64,000 nucleotides of DNA from Sphaeramia orbicularis. Lineage: Eukaryota; Chordata; Actinopteri; Kurtiformes; Apogonidae. The position numbers were made by a program, and so were the translations under genes. The stretch lies in NCBI RefSeq assembly GCF_902148855.1, contig NC_043972.1:35595496-35659495 (forward strand), written 5' to 3'. Positions 1-17,478 of this stretch are shown one piece after another; positions within the stretch are counted from its first letter, which is position 1; each line of letters starts with the position of its first letter. The notes under the pieces were generated by a model. That model was not told the DNA's origin. It did not search any database and worked only from the letters and a program-made list of their open reading frames with translations.

Positions 1-1850
1 CAGAAAACACTGAATGAAAAAAGAGCAGTGCACACACAGACGGAAAATGTAAAGAAATTTCAACACTGTCTGAACAAAGGTTTGTGGCGATTGCTAAATA
101 AATGCGGGTTAATTGACACCAACAGAAACGCTGTCATATTTAAAACTGAATTTATCGACAAAATATGACTTAATAGATGGAGACTGTTATTTTCCAAGGG
201 TTTTGAATATTTCCACTGAGGGATATGGAACATAGTTAATATGTTAAAAAATTAAGCACTGACTTAATACGGTTTTAGCCATCAGTATGAGCGGATAAAA
301 TTCCCTGCACTTTTTCCTAAAATGCTGTAGATTATTTGCTTGGTTTTATTTATTGAACAAACTGTGTTACTTCACCCACAGCAGAAACAAAAAAGCTCTT
401 GTTTCAGTGTGACATTAGGATTTGTGAGTTGTTGAATTCCTGTTTTAGTTCAAAGATAGGTCACAGAATTTTTTTCGTTAAAACGAGCTTCATTTAGTCA
501 TTTAAAGACAAAGACATTTTCTACTAAATTTTAAAGTTTGTGGTCATTTATTAAAAATAACCTTATGATTTTAAGTGACTGAAATTCATCTTCACACATA
601 ATGGAATAAATGTTTGGTTAAATAAATGTGGGGTTTGCAGCTAATGGTTGAGGAAGTTTGTCATGCAATCACCAACATCTGACCAACATGTAACTGTACA
701 GATTTAGTAAAACCCCAATATTAACTAGGTCATAAACCCACCTTGTCAACACAAACCCATACTGTACATAACCATAGGTGGCTGGTTCTTATGAAAAAAC
801 AAATACCAACCCTGCACTCATCAAAGTCTCACCAACATCACTACAGTCTGACATCTAAGCCGACTGCTGAAGTGACAGTTGTTGCGTTACATAACAGTAC
901 TGAAGACCAGTGAACAGAGTCAAAGAGTCAAAGAGTAGGCCGACAACTGTGCCTGAACATAAAAAAGTGAAACACTAAGCACAGACTAGACACCCAATAT
1001 AAATATATATCAATACAATACTTCTTATCCTTTCATAGACATCATAGGAAAGTACAATTCTGAAATCTGTATTAACTGGAATGGTTTATTTGAGTAAGAA
1101 TTAATAGATGTAAAAAAAAAAAAAAAAAAGTAATTCACAAAATACAACAGGCACATAACACACACTTTTACTGTAAAAACTACAAAGAAACATAAAATTA
1201 GTCAAAATATGGGGTTCAGTACCGAGTCACTTACTATCAAGTATCAGTTAACATCTCATAGTTCGATACGTTTCAGTACCTAAAAAGGATCTTATCAGCA
1301 TCAGCACATGCAGCAGATACACATGACTTAGTTTAGATTCTTCATATTATATGTTAACAGGCAAAATCTAATTGTGGTAAATACTCTCATTTTTATGTTG
1401 TAAAACTTTTTTGAGTGGTAAAGATTCCAGAGCGCTGAAACATAAAATTACAGAGTTGAAACCAAAACAAAAAGTTCAACAGCATTCTCGTAAATAGGTG
1501 TATGGTTGTTATGTTATGATACTAGTTTGAATGTATGAACATGATGATGAACTGAAAAATGGAATAAAAAAAAGGAATTGTTAGAAAGTTTGGCATCAGT
1601 ATTAATACTGGTGTTAAACTTCTTTAAACTACGCCCAATATTTGGCCAAACATTTATCTAATTTTCAAAATGTAAGTTTTAAAAGATGTCAGTCAGAGTT
1701 AGGGTAATCAATCATCCTTAAATCTTTAATGGCCCCCCAAAAAAACTGCCTGAGAATCCTATGCAAAATAATTGTACAGTTAATCTACTGATATTGGATA
1801 ACAACTTCACAAACTAAAAAAATGTATAAATTTTTTACTCTTAATCAAAA
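1..1850. other. AT-rich stretch, no gene recognised
   Basis: No convincing exon, RNA gene or transposon end was seen. Any further 3' exons of the minus-strand gene at 1941-3922 would lie here or beyond the window edge. A search for an acceptor in the required phase gave nothing I would defend. A run of A of about 18 bases lies near 1112-1129. Confidence 0.4.
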
Positions 1851-1854
1851 AGTT

Positions 1855-1917
1855 TCATCTTACATGGAGAGAAAAGTATTGGGCCTGTGATAAATCCCTG
1901 AGGGACACCACAGACAA
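1855..1917 (-). mobile_element. LINE reverse-transcriptase fragment
   Basis: Read on the minus strand, this short piece gives C-G-V-P-Q-G-x-I-x-G-P-I-L-F-S. That is the conserved GVPQGSxLGPxLF block of LINE reverse transcriptases such as the L2/Rex/CR1 group. It is only about 60 bases and stands alone, so it is a decayed remnant. The clade cannot be settled from this length. Confidence 0.5.
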
Positions 1918-1940
1918 TTTGTCATGAAACAAAGACTTAC

Positions 1941-3922
1941 TCTCCACAGGTACGAGGAAAAGCAATGTGGAGCAGTACCAGCAATGAAAACCCAGTGCTC
2001 AAGAAAAATAAGAAGACACCCACAACAGCCACCAAAACCAAGACTGTCATCGCCTTAAAAAGAGCCATCTCAGCAGTCTGAAAAACTCGACAACCACACT
2101 GAAACTCCACTGTAACCAGATTAAAACAGCACATCTCAAACCTACTTAGTTAGCTGAAGATGCATTTTTATGAAAGAGCCTCAAAAATAATGATGACATA
2201 AAAATTATTCTACATTAGAACATTGCCCATTTGCAAAAAAAAGCTTCTTAAAAAGCCGGAATACAACATAATAAAAGAACAATATAAAACAGGAATCAGT
2301 GGCTGTGAACATTAGAAGTCACATATTTCTAATAGGAATGCATTTTCTTCACTCCATATTCTATAGATTACATCCCACATTACTAGGGACCTGATGGAAT
2401 AATCAGTTAGTCGATTAGTCAGAAAATAAGTAATATAATATAAATAATCAACATCTCTTTTAAAGCATTCACTGGTTTTTATTTTGGGTAGAGGTGGAGG
2501 TAGGAGGAGATTTATGTTTTACATCAGTGAGATGTGGAATAATGTTAATAACGCTGTTTTTTCCCGAGTCCTGCATATGTTGAGTAGTCTGAAACAGTGT
2601 TTAAAGTGTTTTTATAAATTAAATGGTATACTTAAGTTCACCCACTCTTGATTGGTCAGTTTTTGTTTTGTTTTTTTTATTATTGTTATGGTTTGAGTGG
2701 TCTTAATAATCGACTTAAAATGAGTTGGTTATTCGACTTCAAAATGGAATTAAAATGCCCTTTGCTACAAGTTATACATTAATCACAGAGTTGATGTATG
2801 CAGAAAATGTAATGCCACTCTTCTGTGCATGTTCCCATGTTACAAACACTATCAATTTGCTGTGTGTTAGTATTGTTGAATCTGCTGTATGTTTTCTTCT
2901 ACCAATTGCATATTTACATCATAAGCAGAGTACACATTACTGTATAATACAGTACGAAGTATATAAGGGTGTATGTCTTTAATAATGCCGAATATTATCG
3001 ACAAATACCTTCTCTGATTAGGACACATTGTTCATACAGCATATGGGCTACAGTTCTTACTTAATGAACTAACATTTTGTCTTAAACAAACTATACTAAC
3101 CTTCAAATTTCCATATTAACAGGGCATAAACCATTCATTAGATGATGCAATAACAGAACTTGTACTTAGGCCAAAATAAAAATCAATAGTGCTGGAGTGT
3201 TACCTAACCATAACCTTGCTATATTTACCAAAGTAAAAAGCATAAATACTTGTTGTACTGCAGCACTCTATTGGTGGTTGAATAGTAATCGATGCCACAG
3301 TGCAGAAAATTCAAGGCAACTGTGTCTCCATGCTATGAGAGCAGTAGGAAATGTGTGCAGTGGGTTTCTGTCTCAAAAACAGTGTGTCTTATCTCAAGTG
3401 ACTGTCAATGGTTTTATTTTAGCTGGGCAGAGGCTCTGAATAGTAAAGCACTGACCAAAAACAGAAGCAAAATGAGAGCTAATCCCCAGGATTACTCCGG
3501 CTTACTGCCATTCTTAACCATCTCACAGCACCTTAACCACAGCCCAGTGACGGGGATGAGGAGGGTTAGGGGGGTAAAGATGGATAAGAGTGAAGGGAAG
3601 AAGATAATACTAAACACTGTGGTGGAGAACAGACACAATGTGAGGAAAGCTGCAGTGATATGATGTGATGTGGGTCAGAGTGGGCAGGGAATGGCATGCT
3701 GGGAGATAAGAGTGAGGTTAAAGTAGAAAAGACAGTGAAATAACAGACAGACATAAAAGTATTCAACAAGTTGGATGTCTGCACAGTCATTAAAAGTCGA
3801 CCAGGCCACATATGCTCCTGCAGTCTAAATGCAATGTGCAGATCAGACCTGGGGTGTGGGCTCCTCTTACCTCTTTTGATGGGGGTGTCACCGGGGGGCG
3901 CGTCGGGCTCTTCATATTCCAT
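1941..3922 (-). CDS. unrecognised gene, 5' part (two exons), single-pass membrane protein candidate
   Basis: Coding exon 1 is 3871-3922, from an ATG in a GC-rich region to a consensus donor (GAG|GTAAG). It encodes 17 acidic, proline-rich residues starting MEYEEPDAPPGDTPIKR. A second exon at 1941-2109 fits in phase: acceptor GGTTACAG at 2110, and a perfect GTAAGT donor below 1941. It adds about 56 residues, with a cysteine pair (QCGC) and then a run of some 25 hydrophobic residues that would span a membrane. Joining the exons gives no stop. Exon 2 ends in phase 2, so at least one more exon is needed and I could not find it. The family is not recognised. It could instead be a chance pairing of a real first exon with an unrelated hydrophobic frame; the agreement of phases and two good splice sites argues for a real gene. 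Confidence 0.42.
2391..2730. repeat. TTAGTCGATTAG-type dispersed repeat fragment
   Basis: The phrase GTTAGTCGATTAGTCAGAAA near 2405 and the later ATCGACTT...TTCGACTT motifs resemble a dispersed repeat common in fish that carries TTAATCGATTAGTCGA words. A second, clearer relative lies near 35.34-35.58 kb. Ends and class are not determined. Confidence 0.3.
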
Positions 3923-4400
3923 AACTCCTGTGGCCCTGCGCACTCACACACTCCTATCTCACTCACACACACAAACCGCAGAAGCCCGCTAAGTCAGTCT
4001 GTTGTTAACTCCACCTGCCGCCATTGCATTCAGAGCTACAGTGTCCAGACTTGGGCTCATACTACCTGTTGGTGTCCTAACGCCCGGGCCGGCGCAGGCA
4101 TTTGAAGACATGCACGGCCATACCGCCTCCTGCCTGTCCTTACAGCGGCTCCCCAAACTCGGCTGTCATCCTCTTACTTCGAAGCGAGAGAAAGAGAGAG
4201 TCTCCTTTTTTTTGGTTCGCCTCCTCTTGTGCGGTTGTTTTGAAATAATTTAATTCCCCCCGAGGAAGAGGTAGAGAGTGCAGCTGGAGCGGCCGGCCGG
4301 GGTACACAACCCGTGCGCCCCCGGCCCCCCCTCCCCGTCCCTTCCACTCCGTGCGCTCCCTGTGCGCCCTGACCGTCCCATGCAGGCTGGAGAGCGTTAT
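3860..4400 (-). promoter_or_regulatory. GC-rich promoter region of the minus-strand gene
   Basis: This is a local GC- and CpG-rich island in an AT-rich window. It contains the start codon at 3922 and continues about 480 bases upstream, to the CGGCCGGCCGG word near 4290. No TATA box is seen at a useful distance, so a CpG-type promoter is likely. Frames crossing it in both directions are composition artefacts. Confidence 0.5.
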
Positions 4401-4665
4401 GTCACCGGCTGTTACGTATATCAGCGGATCGGGTATTTGCTTTGTAGTGCTCAGCTTGAGAAATATAATCCCATGTTGTCGCCCACAAATTTCCGCCACA
4501 CTAATCGACGGAATACAAAGCATAGAGGACAAAAGTGGAAGGCAGTGCTGTTTGGCCCAGATCACATTTAAGGAATCACTCCCTGCAATTTGGGTATCAT
4601 TATTTCACTTTTAAAAAGATGGATTCTGCTAGTGTATAATTATATTTTAATGATGCAATGTGATA

Positions 4666-5320
4666 CCCAGATAGCAAGATTTGGCAGTATATGGCATACA
4701 TTTGGCATTTTTGGCTTTCTTTTGGGCGTTATGAAAACCTTTAGGCTTAACTGTGGTATGATTAAGGTTATCCTTAATAGATATGGAGGCACCAGCAATA
4801 TATGGCTGAGTTCTGGCATATGTGTGGTGAACCAAAAGACTGGGCAAAGAGCGGGATCAAGTACAGGGATGGTATGGCATGTTTATGGTAAGCCAGAAGA
4901 TTGACTAAAGAGCGGCAACATCTTATTCCATATATGGATGTTTTTTGTTGTGTTTGGCATATTTCTGTAAAGCCAAAACACTGCGCAAAGAGCGGGAATT
5001 TCCACCCAGAAGAAAACCCACTTCATTTTAAAAGCATGATCAACACAATTATGGGTGAATTTTGGCCTCCTTTTGGCCTCTCATTGGGTCAGTTTTGGCT
5101 ACTTTTTGGCTGGATTAGGGATTTGGGGCTTTTTCTGGAACAGTTATGGCTATATTTTGGAAGTCCGCAATTAGTTTTGGGTGAATTTTGGCTTCCTTCT
5201 GGTTTGATTTTGGCTTGCCTATTTTGGGCCATTTAGGGCCCATCCATCCGCCCAGAACTTTACCAAAATGGCATGCCAGTTTTGGGACAGATTTAAACCA
5301 TAATGATTTTGCTATCTGGG
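4666..5320. mobile_element. 655-bp MITE with CCCAGATAGC inverted ends and TA target site
   Basis: The element starts CCCAGATAGCAA and ends with the inverse TTGCTATCTGGG. Each end is flanked by TA (4664-4665 and 5321-5322), which fits a TA target duplication. The interior has no transposase frame. It is made of many loose variants of TTTTGGC/ATTTTGG on the plus strand. One end of a second copy, in opposite orientation, lies at 36976-37058. The superfamily is not certain; a TA target suggests Tc1/mariner-type mobilisation. Confidence 0.75.
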
Positions 5321-5322
5321 TA

Positions 5323-8300
5323 CCTGGTTTAAATTGAAGTAATAATCTCGTTTCACATCATTGTGGTAGAATAGAAGCTTGTCGACATGGCACCCACACA
5401 CAGTGAGTATATATGTGTGTGCAGGTACAACATGCCATGTGAGGGACAATGAAATAAAATGGAATGTGCACAGTCAGCATCTCCATCTCTATCATTTCTA
5501 TGACGGTCCACATGCGTATAGAAACTGTCAGCAACTGTACTAAATACTCCAACGTGAATAGCTGTTGAATTCTGCAGAAACACCAACTTTTAATAAGTAT
5601 GTCTTGCAGGATCTTGATCTGAACCAATTTCATTGTGTTAAACATATATAGATTATATGAGTCACGTGGATCTATTTAGCTTTCCAAGAAGATGCTGCAC
5701 TGCTCAGAAAATATTTCATCTAAAAAAAAAAAAGAACGTTTAGAAAACGCTTAAGTGGGCAGAACTTGTTGCAGGTGGTTTTAACTGAAAGTTACAAACT
5801 GCCCCTTCTCTGCCCCCCACCTTCCTAATCACACCCAACTTGACCACATGACTCTTCAGAAAAAGGAAAAAAAAAATAACTGCTGGTGTTCATTTGTCCT
5901 GTACCCCCCACAAAACACACGCAAACACCCTACGGTAGCATTTCCATCTGCATTTTACTGAGGTTAGAGATGGAGGGGCCCCCCAAAGACCACCAGGCCT
6001 GAACTGCGATCAGCCCCATACACTCAGAAACCACACATCAGACCAAAATATGTGAGAACTGAACTTAAATGCAGTTATATGTGGAGGGTTTGGGTTCTAG
6101 TTACCAGTAATTTATTGCAAAACAAACATTCAGCAACACTTTGTATTTCAGATGAATTTTAATGTCTTTCACTTCATTGGAGTTTGTCCAGGACTTATCA
6201 TATCTTTAAAGAGTAAAACATATAAGAGTATTAATTGTTAAGTGAATGTTTCCAAAGAGCATTAGATATTTGAGGGGATTTTATCAGGCTGCACTGTGTC
6301 TGTGACAAACAAGCTGTGACTAAACACAACAGGAAACATTAAAAGGTGAATTCTCAAGCTGCTTTTGATTTGACATTTTGCTTCAATTCCACAAATAAAT
6401 TCAATGGAAACTGTAGGTGTGACAGTTGGATGGGAAATCAGCCTTTTGTGTGTTTAAAGAAGGAAGCAGAAGAGAAAATGCAAGCAGAAAGACTTGGTGT
6501 GACATTTTATCAACACTCCCATTAGCTGCTGCTGGAATTATTTTACTTAAACAAGGTTAGAAATGCTCAGGCAGGAAAATATATGTTACATATTGACAAC
6601 TAAACAGAGAATTTAAGACACACAGGGACACCTCAGGAAAATGTCTACTTCTATACTTCTGTAAAGCACCTGTTAATGCCATAGTGGCCTCAGCCTTTGG
6701 TAAGTAGTTTTAACTGAAATAGTCCTCTATATATGGACCTGCTGTTCACTGTCAACACTGTGGTGTGTAGTAGTAGCACAGATCTATGTGATGTGGACAG
6801 TTTAAGCTTTTATAGCACACTGTGGCACGCCTCAAAAAGTCATTTCTGACTAGAGAACATTAATATCATTAAGATTTAGAATTCTAACTTTTTGTGTCTG
6901 CACTGTAAGTTACATATAAGCTGCCAAAATATACCATCAATGGTGGAAATGCACAATTTTTATTCACAGTATTAACATTTTTATTTTAGTTTGACTGTAC
7001 ACATGATGCATCTATGAAGAGTATTTTTTGGACATACAGTACTGCAAGAAGATAAATATAGAACTATAAAAAACGTTTTACTCAATCCACTACTTCTTGA
7101 AGTACTTAAGAAAATCATTGTTACTCCATCAAATGTATGTTCAAGTTAATTTATAATGTGCGTTTGAGGAACATATACCATAAAATGCAATGAAATGAGG
7201 TTTGTTAAGGCTCTTTCTTACCTTTCAAAATCTTTGAATAATGCAATAAAGGCAATGCCTGTGAAAAATGAAGTAAAATTATGAAACAACCATAGCAGGA
7301 ATGATTAATACAAAAGAAAGTATTTGTCAGGTTTTGCCTGTTCAATGTTTAGCTAATGCATAAAAAATAGATGTAGCTTGAGAGACACACTAAGTGACTT
7401 TTGTGCATAAAATTAAACTAAAAGTGACTTTATTACATGTTGTACACTATACAAATCATAAGTTTGCTGAGAAACTTACACTTTTAATACTTCACTGGCC
7501 AAACTGGCTAATAATGATAACAGCAGGATGTAGAATTTTACAAGCAGGGTTTATTCTTTGAGATGATAATTAAGCAAAATATTACTTTTTCTTAATGTTC
7601 ACTTGTAAGGACAATCATCTCTTATTATCATTGTAAATTACCCTCAGTTAGACATTCACTCTGCTGAACAATAAATGGAAAAAACTAAAACATATTGTTC
7701 AAAACCAGTTTTCTATGCATATCAACATACTCTTCTTGTACACACAGTAGTTGATGTTTTGATGGCAGTCCTAACAGGTCCACAGGGCAAACTCAAGCCT
7801 TCCCATCACTCTGTCACTTATAGTGGCTACCCCCCCTCCGGGAAATACAAACACACTGCTGCTTGTTTTTTTTAACATGTTTTAACAAATTTTTAATTTC
7901 TCCTGATGGTAGGTACACTGATACACCTTAATAAAGGCCTGGTATTCTGTGGGGAAACATCAGAAGCATAATGTCCAGTTTGTAAACCAAGAACAAAATC
8001 CACAATGACATTGCAAAAATACATTCTCCAACAAAGACCACTTTAATAAAAACATTAAATACCTACACCTTAAGTTATATTGGAGAAAGTTATTCAAGTA
8101 TCGCTCTCCAAGGCGATTACAAAAATCTGTCAACACTGCAAAGTTACAGTATATAGCTGTTAATAAATAATGTTGAAATACAAACACTTGGATATGTACT
8201 AATGGTGTCTTTATGACACTAAACTGAGGTAGTCAAGAAAAGATACATCTGTGACCTATAACAGTTCAGTGGCACATAGATTATAGAGATCAGAGTTTGA

Positions 8301-8453
8301 AAAAAAAGGCCAGAAGTCTTGTATTAAGTTACCCATAAATAACCCAGTAAAGTATCCACACCCATCATACTGTATACTGATAATAATCTCACACGTTCAC
8401 AGGCATTCATTATGGCCTCGGCTTCAGATTCTCTTTGGTCAGGTGTGTTTCTG
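5323..8453. other. intergenic, nothing recognised
   Basis: This stretch lies between the promoter of the upstream minus-strand gene and the THEM4 stop codon. It is AT-rich, with a few A runs (about 5720) and a C-rich patch at 5800-5960. No exon, RNA or transposon end could be supported. The left part of THEM4's 3' UTR must lie at its right edge. Confidence 0.45.
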
Positions 8454-13238
<4,785 letters not shown>

Positions 13239-13535
13239 TTCAGCGTTTCCCTTCTGGATAATACTCACAGACAACTCAGCTGACTGACATTAAGTATCGC
13301 ATTTACCGAACATAAGACTTGTAACAGTAACGCTACCGTATCTCTATACTTAGAATAAACACCAGGTAAAAGTTGAGCCTCATGATGCTACATACCATAC
13401 CACCAGAGCAGTCATGTCTTCTTCGGTGGTTTTATTATCGGACTTCGACCAACGTACATCTGCAATGTTGCCACCTACAGGTGATGTTTTGTAATGTCAC
13501 CATCCTGACTTTATGAATAGGCAATTACACTATGA

Positions 13536-14155
13536 CAGGGGTGTCAAACTCATTTTAGTTCAGGGGTCACATACAGCCTAATATGATATAAAGTGGGCCG
13601 GACCAGTAAAATAATATAAATAATAGGATAAGAACTTATAAATAATGTCAACTCCCAAGTTTTTTTCTCCGTTTTTGAGTGAAAAAAGTCAAATTTGTAA
13701 GAAAAATCTGTGCAATTTCAACTATATTACGCCTTAGTTTATCATTTATACATATGCATCACAACTTACAGATCACAGTGGATCTACAAATACACAAAAC
13801 ATTTAGCAAGAGGCAATATTGTTAAAATTCCACATACTTCTCTTAAGAAATGTCAGGTTATTCACATTTTTTGCAAAAGGCTAATCTGTAAATGTAAACT
13901 TTTTTGTGTAATTTTACTTTTTTTTAAACACTACAACAAAGAGAAAAAAAAAAGTAGTTTTCATTATTTATAGGTTATTATGATAATATTTTACTGCTCT
14001 GACCCACTTGAGATTGAATTGACCTAAAATGATTCCAACATCTTTGATTGTTAATATCTTAGTGTAATTTCTGCATTTCACAAATTCATCCCAGGGGACA
14101 AATTGGACCGTTTGGTGGGCTGGATTTGGCCCCCGGGCAGCATGTTTGACACCTG
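13536..14155. mobile_element. hAT-like element with CAGGGGTGTCAAAC ends
   Basis: The left end is CAGGGGTGTCAAACTC and the right end GTTTGACACCTG. Both flanks read (TA)CACTATGA (13526-13535 and 14156-14165), so there is an 8-bp duplication, possibly ten. The GGGCCGGACCAGTAAAAT word near the left end is typical of a widespread vertebrate hAT family. It has no transposase frame. Confidence 0.8.
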
Positions 14156-14253
14156 TACACTATGAGGTTAATGATATGACAAATCCAATTTATTACCCAG
14201 AAACTGGAGGGGAAGTGTCTGTTTATTTCTTTCTTTCTTTCTTTGTTAACACT

Positions 14254-14625
14254 GTAGCAGCAAAACTATTGGTTGAATTCATACTAAATTGGGTTTATAG
14301 ACTGCCAGTGACCCAGAATAGATGTCATTACATTTTGGGAAAAGTAGGTCAAAGTTTCCATTTTTTTTAATGAATTTTTAAAAAATCTTTTTTCTTTTCT
14401 CCCCATTTACTTATAATGGGTGAAATTTCAAATGTCTGTAGCAGCAAAACTATTGGTTGAATTCATACCAAATTTGGTTTATAGATTGCCAATGATCCAG
14501 AATAGATGTGGTTACATTTTGGAAATGTAGGTCAAAGTTCAAATTTTTTATGCATTTTTAAAATCTTTTTTCTTCTCCCATTTATTTGGAATGGGTGAAG
14601 TTTCAAATGTCTATAAAAACATCAA
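14254..14625. repeat. tandem duplication, 184-bp unit
   Basis: The word GTAGCAGCAAAACTATTGG recurs at 14254 and 14438, and about 180 following bases match with scattered changes. A third, partial unit starts near 14600 (TGAAGTTTCAAATGTCT). A (TTTC)n run at 14228-14245 precedes the first unit. The unit looks like an internal satellite of a dispersed repeat that lies between two hAT-like copies. Confidence 0.7.
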
Positions 14626-14784
14626 ATTTGTTTAAAGTTACTCCATACTTGGTACTTATATAGAGGCAATTGATATGCTGACATCAGTACACACATAGAC
14701 ATGATGACATCAGCTGGATCGATGCCAAAATAAGCTACAATACATGCAAGGAGAGGGGCTTTTTTGGTGTCAGGCACTTCTTGT

Positions 14785-15269
14785 TTTGTTTTGGTGTGAA
14801 AAAAGCAAAATTGATGAACATTTTTACTTTAACAAGCTGTTTTGAACAACCTGAATTTTTAAAAGAAGAATTTGTGGAATTTTAATATTATGCCTTTTAC
14901 TAAATGCTTTGTGCCTTTGTTCCACTGTGATCTGTAAGTTGTAATGCACATGTAATAATAATAATAATACAAATAAAAGCCATAATTAGGGATTAGATTT
15001 CTATAGAACTTTTCAAGGTGCCCAAAGCGCTTTATGTCATTGATCTATTATTCATTCGCTCTCACATTCACACTCTTGTGGTATGGAAATGAGAAGCGTC
15101 GGCAAACAATACTGTTCAAATTGCACTTCTACTTTTTAGCACTAAAACAAAGACAAACATTTGGAGTTATTATTTATATGTTACCATGCTATTATTATAC
15201 AGATCCAGCCCCTTGAGATCAAACTGGGCTGTATATGGCCGCTGAAATAGAAAGAATTGGACACCCCTG
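14785..15269. mobile_element. second CAGGGGTGTC hAT-like copy, inverted and truncated
   Basis: It ends ACACCCCTG at 15269, the inverse of the family's left end. The block CCACTGTGATCTGTAAGTTGT is the reverse complement of bases in the copy at 13536-14155, so the two face opposite ways. The left part is lost. A LINE tail is inserted at 14952-15085. Confidence 0.62.
14952..15085 (-). mobile_element. LINE 3' tail with (ATT)n end
   Basis: Read on the minus strand, the segment has AAAGCGCTTTGGGCACC, then a TCTATAGAAATCTAATCC word, and ends in an ATT repeat. This is the layout of a common fish LINE 3' end. It interrupts the hAT-like copy around it. Confidence 0.5.
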
Positions 15270-15840
15270 CTTTAAAGGCATTAAAATGTGTATTAGTAAC
15301 TCTACAGAGATCACAAAACCTTCTCTAACCCTTAATCAGCCATTTCTATGCTGCTCTTCATTCACTCAACTGGTAGCTGCCTTCTTCAGCTGTCTGTAAA
15401 GAAACAACATAAAATCATACCTTGGATTAGATGGCATGTATTTATTTGGCGTGGACATTAGTAGCATTGGAACTGGAGCATGCAGTATAAGGACCATATT
15501 AAATGCTTATCTACAGGGGTCATTTTAAAGAGTCAGGAAGATATCACATGTGAGAACAGTGCTATTTCTCTTTCAGCCATAGTTTAACGTCTATTGAAAA
15601 TATTAAAACTGCTTTCATCTTTGTGAGTATTTCCACACTTGGCTTCCTTTAACAGAGAAGGCTAATTGTCCAGATGAGGTTCTGCACCTCGTTACACAAC
15701 ACTTAACATTTACTGAGGCCCATGTATTGACTCTGTTCAGCTGCTGATGCTGTGAAGCAACTAATTTAGTAAAGGAGGAGCATGGCCTCATAGGCATATA
15801 AAAATATTAATGAAAGTTCCCAAACGGACTATTCAACAAT

Positions 15841-16412
15841 CAGCCATAACATTATGACCACTGACAAGCAAAGTGGTATTAACTTTGAACATTATTACCA
15901 TTTGTTTAATATTGTGCAGGTTCCCATTTTTCCACAAAAACAGTTCTGACCCGAGGCCTGGACACCACCAGACCTCTGAAGTTGTGCTGTGGTATCTGGA
16001 CCAAGACGTTAGCAGCAGATCAGTGAAGTCCTGGAAGCAGAGAGCTGGACCTCCATGGATCAGATTTATTTGTCCAACACCTCCCACAGATGATTAGTTG
16101 TCTTGGTATCGGGATGTCCTTCCTCAGTCAGTCCATTTTTGGTCGATACTAACCACTGCAGACCAGGAACAAACAACAAGACCTGCAGTTGTGGAGATGC
16201 TCTGACCCAGTCATCACCGTTACAGTATGGAGCTGGTCAGTCACTCAGTCCCTTATGTTACCCATTTTGCTGTTTCCAACAAATCAGCTTCGAGGACTAA
16301 ATGTTCAGTTGCTGCCTAATATATCCAGCCCAGTGAAAAGTTCCATTGTAATGAAACAATCAATATTATTACAACTTCTCCTGTCAGTGTTCATGTTAAG
16401 GCTAATTAGTGT
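15841..16412. mobile_element. Tc1-like transposon, internally deleted
   Basis: The left end CAGCCATAACATTATGACCA and the decayed inverse right end (CTGTCAGTGTTCATGTTAAGGCT) form terminal inverted repeats. On the minus strand the stretch near 16160-16210 corresponds to the start of a Tc1-type transposase (the GQSISKTAA-type helix-turn-helix). About 570 bases remain, so most of the transposase is missing; it is not active. Confidence 0.68.
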
Positions 16413-16939
16413 ACTGTGTTTTTTCAAGATGTGACAATGATGCAGTTGCAGTGTTTTTTTATTGTCTGACAATATAGTGATTTGACAGGTTTTATAGTTC
16501 TTACAGTAATGCAATATGTGAGAATATCAATATCATGGAATGTGCTGAATTTACTTTCGAATAAATCTGAAGCAATTAGGAGTTCAGTTTTTGTAAATAT
16601 TCACTTGTTCGTAAAGGTGTGAGTCTAAATATCTAACACTGTCACCTTCACTTCACCTTCTTCTGTAACAGTTAGCTGGGTTAACAACTTCACAATGACT
16701 ATATTAAAGGTGATTTTATGACTTGGTCACATTTGTTCAGCTAGTCTTCAAATGTTGACATCTTCTGCTAGTTTTAAGGGCAGGCCACAAATGAATGAAT
16801 GGTGGATGTCGCCACTGACAGGTGCCAACCCTGTTGTGTCAACATTCTGATTTAATGAAGTGTTTACACTTGCGATATGTGACCCGATTTTGGCCCCACT
16901 TCTGATGAGTCACTTCTGATGAACTTCTAAGATCATTAA

Positions 16940-17478
16940 CCCATAAAGACCCAGTATGACTTTTGCGACAGTTCCCAAATTATTTTTTTTATCTCTATTA
17001 TTAATATTTCTTCAGTGATTTATCACCATTCATTCTAATATTATGTTCTGTATTTTGCTTTTTTAAGTGAAAACCATCAACTTTCCTATATTTAATTTAC
17101 TGATCATAGATATGCCAAAGAGCTCAGATTAAAGTGGAGGGTCATTATATCCAAAACAGAGAAAAATGAAGAAAAAGTGACTTTATTAGTAATATATATC
17201 ATTAACTGAACATAAAACAAGTGTCTACAACTACTGTCATTGCTCAGACTCCATGGGTTTTACTGGTGAATCAATGTTGAAGATGACGGTGTTTCCATGT
17301 TCATTACAGAGCCTCTGAACGTCCAAATGGATCATATCTGATGACCATGAAAAGATGACAAATTGCATTTTACACCAATTATTTACATGTATTGATAGTA
17401 TTAATTGGTCAACAGGTATTTAATATTTTAGATCAGTAGATGCTTTTGGTCGCCAATGTATGTTTGGGTGTTTATGGG
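16940..17478. mobile_element. piggyBac-like MITE with TTAA target sites
   Basis: The ends are CCCATAAAGACCC and the inverse GGGTGTTTATGGG. Each is flanked by TTAA (16936-16939 and 17479-17482), the hallmark of piggyBac insertion. It is 539 bases with no coding frame. The same family recurs at 50508-51619 and in a fragment at 12314. Confidence 0.78.

Noticed and set aside
4140-4571. Frames on both strands through the GC-rich promoter
   Set aside because: Composition keeps stops rare there; no splice sites or family match were found.
13239-13274. Upstream start for THEM4 giving MSVSIIQKGNAE
   Set aside because: The codon at 13274 is TTG, not ATG; the first ATG is at 13238.
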